Part shown: piece by piece, positions 29,501-42,220 of the stretch
How the letters are laid out: every line of letters begins with the position of its first letter
Position numbering within the stretch: the stretch's first letter is position 1
Origin: Apricaphanius iberus
Lineage: Eukaryota; Chordata; Actinopteri; Cyprinodontiformes; Aphaniidae
Direction of reading: 5' to 3'
DNA: 64,000 nucleotides
NCBI GenBank assembly: GCA_028564705.1
Contig: JAPXFQ010002758.1
Location: 868,001 to 932,000, forward strand
Notes under the pieces: model-generated
What the model saw: only the letters and a program-made list of their open reading frames with translations
Told to the model about the DNA's origin: nothing
Databases searched by the model: none
Made by a program: the position numbers and the translations under genes

Positions 29501-32500
29501 TGTGGATTCAGGTTAAGGTGAAATTAATGAATGAAAAATTAAGAAGTTACATGACCCGGGCAGGAAGTGAAACATAAACCAGCGAAGTGGATCCTGTATA
29601 TTTAAAAATAAAACCCACATTGCATTTTGTTTGCTGTCTTTTGCTTTTATTATCAATACAAGGGGCATCAGTTCACAGTGCATGATACTTAATGTTATTT
29701 TTAGTAGTATATCTTTCAACGTACTATGTCCGAGTAGGTCTGTGTTTTGTAAACCGTTTCTAAACATCCATTGCTTTCACGCTCTGATTTTCAGAAACGT
29801 TCGGCATCCGGCGTGAATTATGTGTTCCGTATTTTAATAACTTAATCTTTATTCTCCCACTAGCTACATTAATTACTACACATTTGATTATTTCCTCTTG
29901 AAATATCCACAGTCTAACACATAGCATATGCAGTCCACTGGATTCTTTAGTCAGTTTTCTTTTCGTCACTAACCACACCACATATTAAATATTTTTTTAA
30001 ATCATTTAGGCCAGAATCTAAATCTCAAATGCAATGTGCACAACTTGTTTTTAAAATAAATACGGAAAAAAAGTTCAATTTGACAATTCAGTCCCGTTGT
30101 GGGAAAATAACTCTTGATTAGAAATATTTACAAAAATGTCACATTTATTGCTCTTTCAATACTGTAATTCACGGGTGACAAACTCCAGGCCCTAGGGCCA
30201 AAGCCAGCCCGCCATAACACTTCATGTGGCCCTCTAAACTCTAGAGGACCGGATGAAGAGCACCTTTATGTTCTATTTGCGTGTACCTAAGTACTATTTT
30301 ACCAGTCAAATCAAATCAGAGTTATATAAATAGTCCTCAATCCCATAATTTTGAAATTTGTTCAGTGTTATTTAATTTTAAGAAGTAGCTGTCAAATACA
30401 GAGACAGATATTCATTTATATTTTAATGCTTTGTTAAAGATAGTTTTGTCAATTTTTTCCACCACAACCGGCCCCTTTGAGGACATTCATGATGTTGACG
30501 TGGCCCAAAATGCGAATGAGTTTGACACCCCTGCTCTAATTGCAAACTCTGGGGGGAACAAGTAAACACTTCCTATCTGTCGTTGACGCTTGTGTGCGTC
30601 TTCCTTATCAGAGGCCTTCAGAAGGAGGAACTGGTGCTGCTGACCCATGGTGACAGCGTGGATAAAGTGGCTGATGGCTTCAAAGTGGTGGCCAGGTCAG
30701 GGAACATCATTGCTGGTGAGGAGCGCTTAAGATAGCCTCTGCCCAGAGTTCGCATGACCTAGCACTGTATTGTAATCTTAGAGCATATATGCATGCATCA
30801 GCTCCTGTACTATTTATAAACACCATGTGTAATTTTACGTATTATGTTAGTTTTATTTGGATGATCAACAAACACAACACATTTTTGGTCAACAAGCCCG
30901 TTTTACCGCTCAGGGATCGCTAATGAACAGAAGAAGCTGTACGGGACACAGTTCCACCCTGAGGTGGACCTGACGGAGCGCGGGATGGAGATGCTGCGGA
31001 ACTTCCTGTTTGAGATCGCGGGTTGCACTAGCAATTTCACCGTGCACAACCGGGAGCAGGTTTGCATCAACGAGATCAGAGAAAAAGTGGGCGCATCCAA
31101 GGTTCTGGTGAGTTAAACGACCTGAATTTTGGGGGTGGATTAAGATTTGCTAACTGTAGAACTTAAGGATGAAGTGCTGTACCTGATGGTGGAGGTGGTT
31201 AGAGTAGCTGCAATTGACGATGAGTAGCAGCTTGAATTTACTCTGCTAAAATGAAATTATGGCCTTTCTCTGGAAAAAAAAGGTCTTACAGATTTCAGAA
31301 TACACATAATCACAGCATACACGGTGTTTATACCGTATCTTTTTAAAGGTGCCATTTCTTTCGCTATCCACAGATGCTACTGAGTGGTGGGGTGGACTCA
31401 ACAGTTTGCACCGCTCTCCTGAACAAAGCTTTAAACCAGGAGCAGGTGATAGCAGTTCACATCGACAATGGCTTTATGAGGAAGAGGGAGAGTCAGAGTG
31501 TGGAGGAAGCACTCACCAAGCTGGGTATTAAACTCAAAGGTAGGAAACAAGTCCTTAGTTGTTTTTTGTAGTTTCTGTGGTGGTATTATTCTTTATTTGC
31601 AGCTTCGACCAGACACATCTGCAATTAATTGTTTTTTGTTAAAAAAAAAAAGGTGGTCAAGTAGTTACACATGAATAGAGCGTGAATAGAGCAAATTATT
31701 CCATTCCTTCTAACTTGACTTTTTTTTTCTCTCCCAGTGTTATTTATTTATATTTATAGGTTTTTATTCAATCAAATATGTCTTCATTGGGTTTATGGGA
31801 TGCTATGGATGCATGTAGTGGGCTTGTGTGATGTAATCTCCTCTGTTGCAGGCAAATTTCTCCCAAGGGAGACAAAAAAAAGGTACTTTGAAGCAGCTTG
31901 TCCAGTTCTGTGCCTCTTTGGCCAGACTCTAGAACCTTGGCTTCCTAATAAAATGCAAAATTTGAGTCGATTCTAAAAAGAGAACTTTGGATCACTGAGA
32001 AATAGTTTAGTCCTTTTTCTCCTTAGCCTACATAATACTTTTCTAGGGTGGTCCTCGTTTCAGGAGTGGCTTAAGAAGCAATGCGACAGTTACAGCAGAC
32101 AATTTTTACACATTTTTTCTTTAGCTTTTATTTACAATATCATCTTTATTTTTGTTGCCAGAATTTTACACAAAAAAATTTCAAATGCCATTTTAAAACT
32201 TTTAAGTTCTGCAATGTTTCTGGGATTATTTTTTTTCATAAGCAGTCATTTTGACATAATATAAAGAAAAAATAATATACCGCAATATATATCGTTACCG
32301 CACATGCTTTAGATTACACTTCAATATAGATTTGAGGCTATATTGCCCAGCCCTAAGCCCATGTCCTTGGTCCATCTTGTGGTGGCTCATGAAGCGCCGA
32401 CTCCAGCTGCAGTTCACACCCTGTCAATCTCCCCAAACTCTCAAATGGGCTTTGCTTCAGATGATTTATCCTTGTGACTTTATTTTTTTATCCACCCCAC

Positions 32501-35500
32501 TTTATCCTTCCACTCAAGTATTAATATACTGAGGTACCGCCCTCCATGAGATATATACTATACGAGTGACACTTTCAATTGAAATACTGCGAAAACCTAT
32601 AATGTGATTTCCTGAGTGGCAGCTGTAGAACCTATAAACACACTCCTGTTCAATATATACATTTTAACCTTCAGTTTGTTGTTTTTAGTGGTGAATGCAG
32701 CTCACACCTTTTACAACGGGACAACAACTCTCCCCATCTCCGAAGAGGACAGGACGCCACGGAAACGCATCAGCAAGACCTTAAACATGACTACCAATCC
32801 TGAGGAGAAAAGGAAGATAATTGGAGACACATTTGTTAAAGTGAGCCGCAGCTTTTTGACAATTCCCTTTAAAACGTTTTTTTTCTCTTTGTTTTTGTTA
32901 GTTATAAAGCAGCTGTACTGATCTTACTTTGTGTCATTTCACAGGTAGCAAATGAAGTACTTGGAGAAATGAACCTTAACCCAGAAGAGGTTTTCTTGGC
33001 GCAGGGCACCCTGCGGCCTGATCTCATCGAGAGCGCCTCTCATATTGCCAGCGGAAAGGCAGAGGTCATCAAAACGCACCACAACGACACCGAGCTCATC
33101 CGCAAACTCAGAGACGAGGTACTGGCACACACAAACTCTTAGTCTGACCTAACTTGGACCATGTGCTGTGTGTTATCTATTTAAAAGTTTCAAAAACGAA
33201 ATTGGAAAAAAAAGATAGTAAAACAGTTTGAAAGTGATTTGGAGAAAGTATTTGATACAAGGCCTTGCCCTGCTCACACAGCACATTATAAATGAGCATG
33301 TTCTGCTGTTTTAATCTGCAGGTATAGACACGTTTGGTTGATTTTTACTTCTGTATTAGTTTCTCTTGCTTACCTCTTTGATATAAATCCACAAATGTCT
33401 AAGAATGCTGAACTTATGTGTCACCGTCCAGGGAAAAGTCATCGAACCTTTGAAAGATTTCCATAAAGATGAAGTGAGAGCACTGGGGAGAGAATTAGGC
33501 CTGCCAGAGGAGATAGTTTCTCGGCATCCTTTTCCTGGTAAGTAGATATACGCACGTGCCTTCACCGTCAGAATATATCATTTTTTTCTTTATTTTTTTA
33601 TCAATGCAGTGCTGGTTGATAAAGTATTTTAAGCCTTTAAGCTGGTGTTTGCTTTTCCTTCTCCTTTCAACCATTTAAACACATGCTGTATAAATAAGTC
33701 TTAAAACTTCTCCACCGTGTTAAACGTCAGTATTGTTTTTATCAAAATTCACTAGGATTGGTTTGTTTTTTTCTTCTAGGGCCTGGTTTGTCCATCAGAG
33801 TGATTTGTGCTGAGGAGCCTTATATTTGTAAGGATTTCGCTGAAACCAATAACATCCTGAAAATCGTCGCAGACTTTTCTGCAAGTGTCAAAAAGGTCAG
33901 TGAGAAAATCAGGAATTAGTTATTTTTTTGTTCGCGGGTCTTTTAGTTGGTGAGGACGAGAATATGTGTATTTTTCACATCGATGCCTCCTTGCTCTAAA
34001 CTCATTCTTTGTCAAATCAGCCATAGATCCACTGACTGGAACCAAATAATATCTAATAACTTGAGTTCTTTTATGATTCTGATCTAGCATCTCAAACTGC
34101 GGCTGGGAAAAGGTGGCCACTGAAATTTGGTTGAACATATTTAGACTATGGGTTCCTTTGTTATTACTATGTTATGACTTGACAACAACTTTCTGTTTTC
34201 TGGCAACATTGATTGGTCAGCTGGAAATTCATGAGAACAAACTGAAGGGAAATGCAGCTTGTAGTAATACTGCTAGGAACAGCTAACTCTCACACTAGAA
34301 GTGAAGATCTTTGTGGTGGGTTTCTTTTATCTGTGTGCTTTTGTTATAATAAGAATAAAATGCTTCTGCTGGTTGATTAGTCACACTAGAAAGGCCTCCC
34401 TTATAATCTTTTTCTTTTTGTTCCGAAAAATACAGAATTGACCCAAATAATGTTATTACAGACATTGGAGCACCTTAAGTCTTCTGACAAATTTGTGTTT
34501 GAAACGATTAATGAGTCATAGCTTGTTTTCTGTCTGGTGTCGCTGCATTTCGTCCTGTTTAACCTTCTTGTGTTTCCTTCCCTTTCAGCCCCATGCCTTG
34601 CTTCAGAGAGTTAAGTCGTGCATATCAGATGAAGAGGAGGAAAAGCTCATGCAGATCACCAGCCTTCATTCACTTAATGCCTTCCTGCTGCCCATCAAAA
34701 CTGTTGGTGTCCAGGTAGGCCGGAACAGGAAAAATATTAAAACTCCTTCTGTTTTAATAACTCAAAGATTTGAATCAGGTGTTGAAAAGGGCACATAGTG
34801 TTCTACACAATTCATTTATCATTTACCTTAAAAAGCCCAGAATTTGGAAATTAAAAAATAAGGCCTTAAAATGCCTTAAAGAGGTATTGAATTTTAAAAT
34901 CTTGGTCTTAAACAAATATGCGACTGAAATCTTTTTTTATTTGATATTTATAGGCTGCAGAGAGGTGATACTTTTTTTCAATATGGGAAAGTGTAAGTTT
35001 AATGTGGCATGGATGGACAAGGACAGCTTCCGGAGTTGGTTAAAACCAGTTGCGGTAAACGTTTATGAAGCGTATTGTACGGTGTGCAAAAAAAGATTGT
35101 AATTCGAGAACATGGGGTTAAAGGCTGTGGACTCGCATGGGAAAGGTTCTAAAGACCTGACACACGCTAAAGGAAAGAGAGACACTGCTTCAGTGGCCTC
35201 CGCGCTCCTGCCACCATCCCAGGCAGCTCCCAATGCGCCCGAAGTCGCTGGTCCTAGCCAAGTTACCTCTAGTGCGCCCACGCCACCAGTTGCAACTTCT
35301 GCGACCGCAACGCGAGTCGACCTGCGCGCAACATTCAGAACCACGCCAACATTGAAAGCGGATGTGCTGTGGACTCTCAACACTGTTGCATAGACACCAG
35401 TCCTTCAACAGCAATGAGGGGCATTTCCGAACTGTTTAAATGCATGTTTCCAGATTCGTAAATTGCTAAAACGTTTTCGTGTGGATCCTACAAAACTGCG

Positions 35501-38500
35501 TATATTGCCAAGTTTGGGTTGGCGGTCTCCATCAAAAACGAGCTGTTGTCCAAAATCAACCAATCGCCCTTCGTGTTGATGTTTGACCAAAGTCTGAACG
35601 AGACCACAAAATCTAAACAATTGGATGCCCATGTCTGTTTTTGGGACGAAGTTTATTTAATTTTATTTTTTATTGTACAGTATTGTACATTTTCCTCATT
35701 CTAAGGTGCAGAATTGTTTTAAGGTATAGTTTATCTATCCTTATTATTTAGTTATAAGAGGTATTTATTCTAATCTGCAGCTTTATTTGAATTACAGTTT
35801 TATACATGTTGGTATTTATTGAGCAGTGGTTTCGTGGTTCTGTTTCCAATATATGACATTTGTTCTTTTTATTTGTCTGTGTTTAATATGGAGAAGTGTT
35901 GTGCTTTTGTTTGCATAGTAAAGTGTTATGGGTCTAACACTAGGGTCTGCAATTCAAGCATTTTGTTTTCTTTGTCTGGGGCCGGAAAGAAGGCCGGAAA
36001 ACGGGTATTACATTCTATTTCATTCTAGTAAAGCATGTTTCCAATAGTTCTCTTTGCGTCTAAAATTCAAAACGTGTCTAATGTTTACTTTTTTTCTTTA
36101 TTACTTTTTTTACTTGGGAGACTATTGGGATGGGCACAGAAACCCGGTTTTAAATCAGCGCTGAGGCTTATTCTGATAATCTACCCGTAAGGCTGAAGCT
36201 TATCGGTCCTCACAACGGTAAAACTAAGGTGATGTTCATCTTTTGCGGGAGATAAAAACACAAGCCTAACACTGTATTGGCAGCCCACTCCTCCTTAACA
36301 AATACACGCTGCGGGCACTGAAGGTGGGAGGAGCGACTGCTGCGCAGCGCTCTCAATGCAAGCTCAGCGCACCAATAGGTATACAGACCCGATGGCAGAA
36401 AAGATATGAGCTTTAGCTTCGTTTTAGAAAAATAGAAGCAGACAACGCACGCTATCACAAATGCAATAAAAGTTTTGCTTGGAAAGGCCAAAACACGAGT
36501 ACTTTGACCAAAAACTTTGCTAACCCCAAATACAAGTAGAGAGATGCACAGTGTTTGACCGCCTGAATGCTGCAGCAGGACGTTATATTGTTCTCAGGTT
36601 TGATATATAAAATGAGTTGTTTATATAGTGTTTTTATTTATTCATTTTGTACTTTTTATTTTGTAGTTATGTATTTTCTGTGCTTTGCTGTTCCACTTGT
36701 TACAAAAATAAATGTAGTTCATTATTTGTGTTTTTCCCCTTTTTCTTTTAGTCTTTCAAAAAAAAAAAAAGTACTGATAAGATACCGATAACGTACCGGA
36801 TCGATACGGAGTATCGTTAAGAGTAGTAGTATCTGTAAATCCTTAAAGGTACCCATTCCTAGGAGACTATAAGACTTCTTATGATTTAAGGTTTTCTGGT
36901 TCTAATTTATGCTACACCCAATGATCAATGAATGCTTTGTGCAGGCCAGAGGACTAAATGGCATCGAGACCGATGTTGCAGGAATCTTTAAATCTAAACC
37001 CAAAAACGGCGTGCGAGTTTTTGAGATGTCTGCTATTGCGCACACATGTGGGAGAAGCACCATCTTTTCAGAGACTGAGTTCCTCTGACACGGTTCCTGT
37101 CGCCAGCTGTTTGTCTCCTGCTGGGCAGTGACTGTAATTTAGTTGTCAACCACAGCACACACCCACACAAAACCACCAAATTTTTTCATGCTTTTTTTTA
37201 TTCCTCGCTCCCTCTTCTGTCTGGGAGATTGTGTTCAGAGCAAGCTGTTTTATAAATGGTTAAAACTGTTTATATCTGGCTGTAAATTCTGACAAACCTC
37301 CCCAGAGTCAGCCAGTCATAGTGTTTGCTGTAGGTGTGCCCCGTTACTGCCTGTTGGACCCCAGAGGTTTAAATTTAATTCCATCTGTGGGCCAGACTGG
37401 ACTCCGTGGTTAAACAAAAGCAGCTTTCTTTGCCTAGGTTGTAACTTAAAACAGGATTTATTACAAAGATGTCTGGGAGATTACTCCTTAAACCTTTGTC
37501 CCCATTTATATGAAAGTTTTTCTGGGTTAAAACATAACATTTTGTGTCCATTTTAGGGAGATTGTCGGTCTTACAGTTATGTGTGCGGTGTCACAAGTAA
37601 AGAATCTCCTCATTGGGAATCACTGATGTTCCTGGCCAGACTCATCCCTCGTATGTGCCATACCATCAACAGGTAACTCGAAAATCATGACTTTTCTTCA
37701 GTCATCAGAAACATTTAGAGTTCAAAGTTATTTTAAGGGCCTTACCAAAACTCCTAACTCTGGCTCATGTTTGTGTTTTTTTTTTCCAGAGTTGTGTATA
37801 TATTTGGGTCTCACGTAAAAGAGCCGCCAACAGACATTACCCCAACCTTCCTGACCACCGGCGTTCTGAGCACGCTCAGACAGGCAGACTTTGTTGCTCA
37901 CTCTATTCTCAGAGAGTCTGGTAAGTATCTGCCATTTGGAAAATAAATTCAAGGAGTTTTGTAAGGATTTTTTTGGGACAAATGAAAAAAAACATAGTTT
38001 AATAAATACATTTTGTTGGCACCACAAATGACCTAAAGACTTCCTCTTTCTTTTTTTTCTTTTTTTTTGTGACGGCAAGTGATAGTTTGGACCAAAAAAA
38101 AGCAAAACATTTCATAGGATATCATTGCTGAGCTTAGTATGTTTTTTGTTTTCTGTTTTAAAAAAAGAAAGAAGTTGATCTTAACATGATTTAAAGCGTT
38201 AATTTGGAATGTCTAATCATCTGGTGTTGAGGACATATTTTTCTCATCTTCCTCTTGACTCCTGAGATACACTTGTTGTTTTTTTTGTTTTTCATATCTT
38301 TTCCATAGGGATGAAACAATGCCACTTTTTTCACACCAATACGATACCGATACTTGGATTTGAGTTCTTGCCGATACCTAGTACCAATGCTGATACTTCT
38401 ATTACACACAAAAACTGCAATGAATTTGAAGATGGGTTGTATTTTCTTCTCTGCTTGTAACAACAAATGATGGTGGCTCAACCAAGAAAATAAAATATTA

Positions 38501-39545
38501 ATAAAAATGAGCACAAAACTTCAAGTCAAAATAAAAATTTTCTGTCGAATTATTGCATAGCTTACACATTTGATGTATCGGTTCATGGTATCTGTCAACT
38601 TTAACCAATGCAGTATAAAAGAACAGTATCTGCCCCGATATCGGTGCATCCCAGATACTTGGATCCGAGTACTTGCCGATATCGATACTTGCCGATTAAA
38701 AAAAAAATGCTATGAATTGGAAGACCGGTTTTATTCTGTTCTCTGATTGTTACAGCAAATTTAGGCGAATTGTATAAAAAATATTAATGACAACTGATTA
38801 CTGTTAAATTACTGAAGAGTTCCCGCATTTTAAGTATCGGTTAACTAACTGATACGAATACTTTAGAACTGTTTTGGCCTCGATACCAGTATCTGTATCG
38901 GTGCAACCCTACTTCATACATTTTTAAAAAGGAAATAAAAACCCCAACCTGATTGTTTGGTTAACTGAGGCCACTTTTGTTTCCCCTCTTAGGTTATTCA
39001 GGCAAGATCAGCCAGATGCCGGTCATCCTCACCCCGCTGCATTTCGACCGCGACCCCCTGCAGAAGCAGCCGTCCTGTCGGCGCTCAGTCGTGGTCCGCA
39101 CTTTCATCACCAGCGACTTTATGACGGGCATCGCTGCCATGCCTGGTAACCATATCCCAGAGGAGGTATGATAACCCAGTTTATTTGGTGGAGTTTGCCA
39201 TATTCTTTACTTTCAAGTCAGTGTCTGAAAATTTGAGTTTTCCAGATTAAAGCCAGTTAGTTGTCTTAATCAGTTAGGTGTTCTGTAGTGATTTGTAGCC
39301 ATCAAATATTTTGCTGAACAAAATGTAATTTCCTAAACCCTTTTTTTTAACAACAGTGATTGCAGCTTTCCTCCAGACCACTGCATTGAGATTAAGCTTT
39401 CACTGGGTAGAAAGGAATTTATAATATGAGATTAGTTCAATCTGGGTAAAAATGTCCAGGTTTTGCGAAGTTTAATATCTCAGCAACTCCAGCTACATCA
39501 TGTTAATCATTCAACGAGAATACACCCCTGAACACCCTGGCAAAA

Positions 39546-39594
<49 letters not shown>

Positions 39595-40434
39595 GCTGTA
39601 CTTTTTTTCTTTTTTTGTCTTAAAAAGCTCCTAAATCCTGAGTAAAGCTACAGAAGCCTGCAAAATTTACTGGTGGATAAATGTTAAAGTAAACTTTTAG
39701 TCCTTCCAAGTTTAATCAGTTAATTTTATAGGTACTGTTTAGCAAGAGACATTCCTTCCAGAATTTTTTTGTTTTCTCCTTAGTCTATTTTCCTAAAAAC
39801 TTTTAGATATTAACTCTTAAGAAGTCTTCCAAGGAGGCCATTTTTGCTCAGGTGTTCTTGTTAAATCATGATCTCTGACCTTAACTGAGTCAAGTGAGGC
39901 GTTCAGTGCTTTAGATGTCATCCTGGGTTCTAGTATAATTAATGTCATTGAGCTGTGTAGAGTCCCAAGACCTTAGAAAAGGGGCTCGTAACTTTTTCCA
40001 AACTGATGAATGTCAATTCTTTTGTTTTTAGTTATTCAATTTCTTGAAATTTAGGCATGATTTGTTACTTCTTGCGATAGATTATACCAGTGCCTTGGTT
40101 TGGCATAAGAAATTGAATTCTGCTTCCGAAAACTAGTGAGGAAAGGTAGTTTGACAAAATAGGAAGTGCTTACCTTCTGTCATCGGCCTAGGTTGGTTTG
40201 GATAGCCGTTTTCTGCAAAACACTTTGTGGTGATCATCCGTCCACATTCGGGGTGCGGCGCGGCTGGTTCTCATCTCAAGCCAGTGGAGAACCTCTGTTA
40301 TCCGGTGTAATCTGGTGTGCTTCTTCCACCAGGTGGTGCTAAAGATGGTAAACGAGATCAAGAAAATCCCCGGCATTTCCAGAGTGATGTACGACCTGAC
40401 TTCCAAGCCCCCCGGCACCACAGAGTGGGAGTAG
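26552..40434 (+). CDS. gmps: GMP synthase (glutamine-hydrolysing), 16 exons
   Basis: Cytosolic enzyme that converts XMP to GMP with ATP and glutamine, the last step of de novo guanine nucleotide synthesis. Exons: 26552-26578, 28546-28718, 28812-28926, 29058-29155, 30612-30715, 30914-31107, 31374-31539, 32689-32840, 32945-33118, 33432-33537, 33780-33895, 34589-34714, 37557-37672, 37790-37920, 38993-39165, 40333-40434. They total 2073 nt, 690 residues plus TAG (human 693), all GT-AG and in frame. The class I glutamine amidotransferase domain has the nucleophile Cys101 in GICYGMQ and His187/Glu189 in QFHPEV. The ATP-pyrophosphatase domain has the P-loop LLSGGVDST (residues 239-247, exon 7) and [12 protein letters not shown]. 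The C-terminal dimerisation domain runs from [11 protein letters not shown] to [10 protein letters not shown] at the end. The 27-nt first exon encodes only MALCNGDSK, as in the mammalian protein. All catalytic residues are present; it appears functional. Confidence 0.97.
27590..27930 (-). pseudogene. Tc1-like transposase relic in gmps intron 1
   Basis: Minus-strand frame 27916-27719 carries TLEELQRR and, joined by an apparent deletion, IWSDKSK, which resembles the WSDES region of Tc1-like transposases. Flanking sequence at about 27597-27690 resembles the family's subterminal sequence. Confidence 0.55.
30170..30533. mobile_element. Non-autonomous hAT element in gmps intron 5
   Basis: The termini CACGGGTGACAAACTC and, reversed, CAGGGGTGTCAAACTC are terminal inverted repeats. 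Flanks CTGTAATT (30162-30169) and CTCTAATT (30534-30541) form an 8-bp duplication with one mismatch. It is 364 bp and non-coding. Confidence 0.75.
32030..32355. mobile_element. Probable hAT-like fragment in gmps intron 7
   Basis: The segment ends in an AT-rich stretch followed by TATTGCCCAGCCCTAA, a terminus seen on fish hAT-like elements. No matching left end was identified, so the call is tentative. Confidence 0.35.
34950..35660 (+). pseudogene. hAT-type transposase relic with BED-like zinc finger, gmps intron 12
   Basis: The frame from ATG 34983 reads [20 protein letters not shown], then CTVCKKRL before a stop at 35100-35102, and continues in the same frame with [14 protein letters not shown]. 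This is a C-x2-C...H pattern at the N-terminus of a BED-finger hAT transposase. Later pieces at about 35519-35650 read [20 protein letters not shown], a typical internal segment of that family. The rest of the catalytic domain is missing. Multiple stops mark it as dead. Confidence 0.65.
36125..36861. mobile_element. Non-autonomous hAT element, gmps intron 12
   Basis: The left end TTGGGATGGG and the reversed right end TAGGAATGGG are short inverted repeats. GGAGACTA at 36117-36124 and 36862-36869 is a perfect 8-bp duplication. The right half has GATACCGATAACGTACCGG-type motifs. It is 737 bp and lies about 460 bp after the BED-finger relic, but the duplication shows it is a separate insertion. 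Confidence 0.8.
38308..38911. mobile_element. Two adjoining hAT-family fragments in gmps intron 14
   Basis: Two successive diverged copies of one sequence (about 38308-38652 and 38653-38911) each run from a GATACTTGGAT-type start, through a TGAATTTGAAGA / TGAATTGGAAGA block, to TATCGGTGCA(T/A)CCC. The left end TAGGGATG matches, in opposite orientation, the right end of the outer element at 3220-3979 in rps6kb1, so both belong to one family. No clear target-site duplication. Confidence 0.6.
39548..39590. repeat. (AT)n microsatellite in gmps intron 15
   Basis: An uninterrupted AT dinucleotide run of about 43 bases. Confidence 0.95.
39690..40110. mobile_element. Tc1-like element relic in gmps intron 15
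   Basis: The stretch around 39825-39935 (ccaaggaggccatttttgct, then ctgaccttaactgagtcaag) resembles a frequently seen fish Tc1-like family in reverse orientation. It is decayed and its limits are uncertain. Confidence 0.4.
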
Positions 40435-42220
40435 AGCCAACGAGACGGCTTCATCTCGATAGGACACACATTCACACGCAGTGCACAAACACTCTTGGCA
40501 GATACAGGAGGGGCCGCTGAGCCGCTCTCTCTCTGTCCTTCCTCCCTCGTCCCCTCTTTACCTCCTCTTTCTCTTCAACATTCCCATGGAAGGCGGACCG
40601 TACTGTGACGATGCCCCTCCGTTCTGCGCTCCCCACCACTCCTACCTGGTCTTAAGTTTTTGTTCCCGTTTTTTTTTTTTTTTTTTTTTCACCCTTTTGA
40701 CAATAAGGGGTCGAATAGTGTCTGTCATGGTTGCTATATTGTCCTTTTTAATCCAAGTACATTTTCGGGCTAATATACAAAGTTAAACCGCTGCTTCTTT
40801 TTATGAGCTTAACCTTTAAAAGCAAGCGGAAAGAAGCTGTGATGGTTAAGTTGACTCGATGTTGTGCCTAAAGATTAATTGTGAGTCGGGTAAAATATGA
40901 AAAGAAAACAGTATTGTCATGAAAGAAAAAAGGCAGTAGTGGGTGTGAAACTCTTCAGCCGTTGCTTTTTTTTCCTCTTGAAGTTCAGAATGTTTTCAGA
41001 CTATCCTCTCTTTGTCTTTGTCCTTTCTCCCTCTAAGCCTCCATACTGTGTTACAACTTGGGCTGTCTGAAACGGCAACATAAGTGACCAATCAATTTTA
41101 AAGCTCTTTTTTTTTCCGCCAAAAGTAGAATATGCTGTGGTGGTGTTGAATATTGTGGACTCCTCAGATTTGTGGGCAGGAGCTGTTGGGTTGTTTCTGC
41201 GTCCTTCCTGGACAGCGGCTCACCCAACAGTAACTCCAGACTGACAACTCCTGTGAAGGAGGCCATTGCAGTTGGTGGCTTTGTTCGTGCCTGTTCTGTG
41301 TTTTCATGTTTGTCTGTTGTTGTTTTTTTTCTTTTCTTTGTCTGGTGTGAAATGACTCTGACTCTGTCCAGAGAGGAGGATGCTGTTCTCCTCATGCTGC
41401 AGTATCTGTGAGTTTTTTTTTATGAAGATGTCTATAAAGGCAAAATGTCTAATATCAAGCCTATTAGTACAGTAGGAAGAGCTTTGAACCACGTTGTCAC
41501 TTGCAGTTGTTTGACGATTTGGCTGCTCCTGCATTGTGTAGAGGCACGTTTTTTGCACATTTTTCACTCATGAAGCCTCAGCTCTACATCAGCATCAACA
41601 TCAATTCGAAACTTTCTTTTAACTGTGTCCGTCTTCAGTGTCAAAGTTCCTCTTAAGGGAGCCGCTTCCAGCTCCTGCCTCATTTCACTCCGTCGCGGAC
41701 AGGCATTGCCACTCCTTGTTATACATGTTCACTTTCACAACTTTCATTACATCATTTCCCGTCTCCAGTCTCGTCATTTTGACCTCAGTGAATACAGTGC
41801 TCAGGTTTAACTGAGTTTTTAAAAACGTGTAGTATCCTGTTAGAGATATTTACCTTGGATGTGACGCCCCCATTTGTTTTTGTGCCTCATCCTTCTGTTA
41901 ACTCAACTTTTTTGGTGACAAAATGGTTTTTCCTAACCTTAACTGCTGTTTGTGAGTGTCCTTCTGTTTTTGCCTTTTAATGTGTGTGTTATGTTACACA
42001 AGTCCCCATAAAACAGCTAAAGTGGATTCCTGTTTTTCTTCAAATCTTACTAAGATTAAGTTATGCAATACTGTCTTTAATTTTCTTTCTTTTGAGTTTG
42101 CTCAGCGATGGTCATTTCCCTTAGTAACGTGCCTCAAACCAAGCCACTGCATGCAGTTTCAATTAAGACATTTGTACAATGGAAAACTGAGCTTTAATAA
42201 AGATCTCAATGTTAAAGCTT
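40435..42220 (+). promoter_or_regulatory. gmps 3' UTR with polyadenylation signal
   Basis: A non-coding stretch after the TAG stop leads to AATAAA at 42196-42201 followed by a T-rich region, the best candidate for the mRNA end. A T run (about 40671-40690) lies within. No repeats recognised. Confidence 0.5.

Noticed and set aside
35112..35393. 93-codon Ala/Pro/Thr-rich frame in gmps intron 12
   Set aside because: It is the low-complexity linker of the BED-finger hAT relic, interrupted by stops on both sides, not an independent gene.
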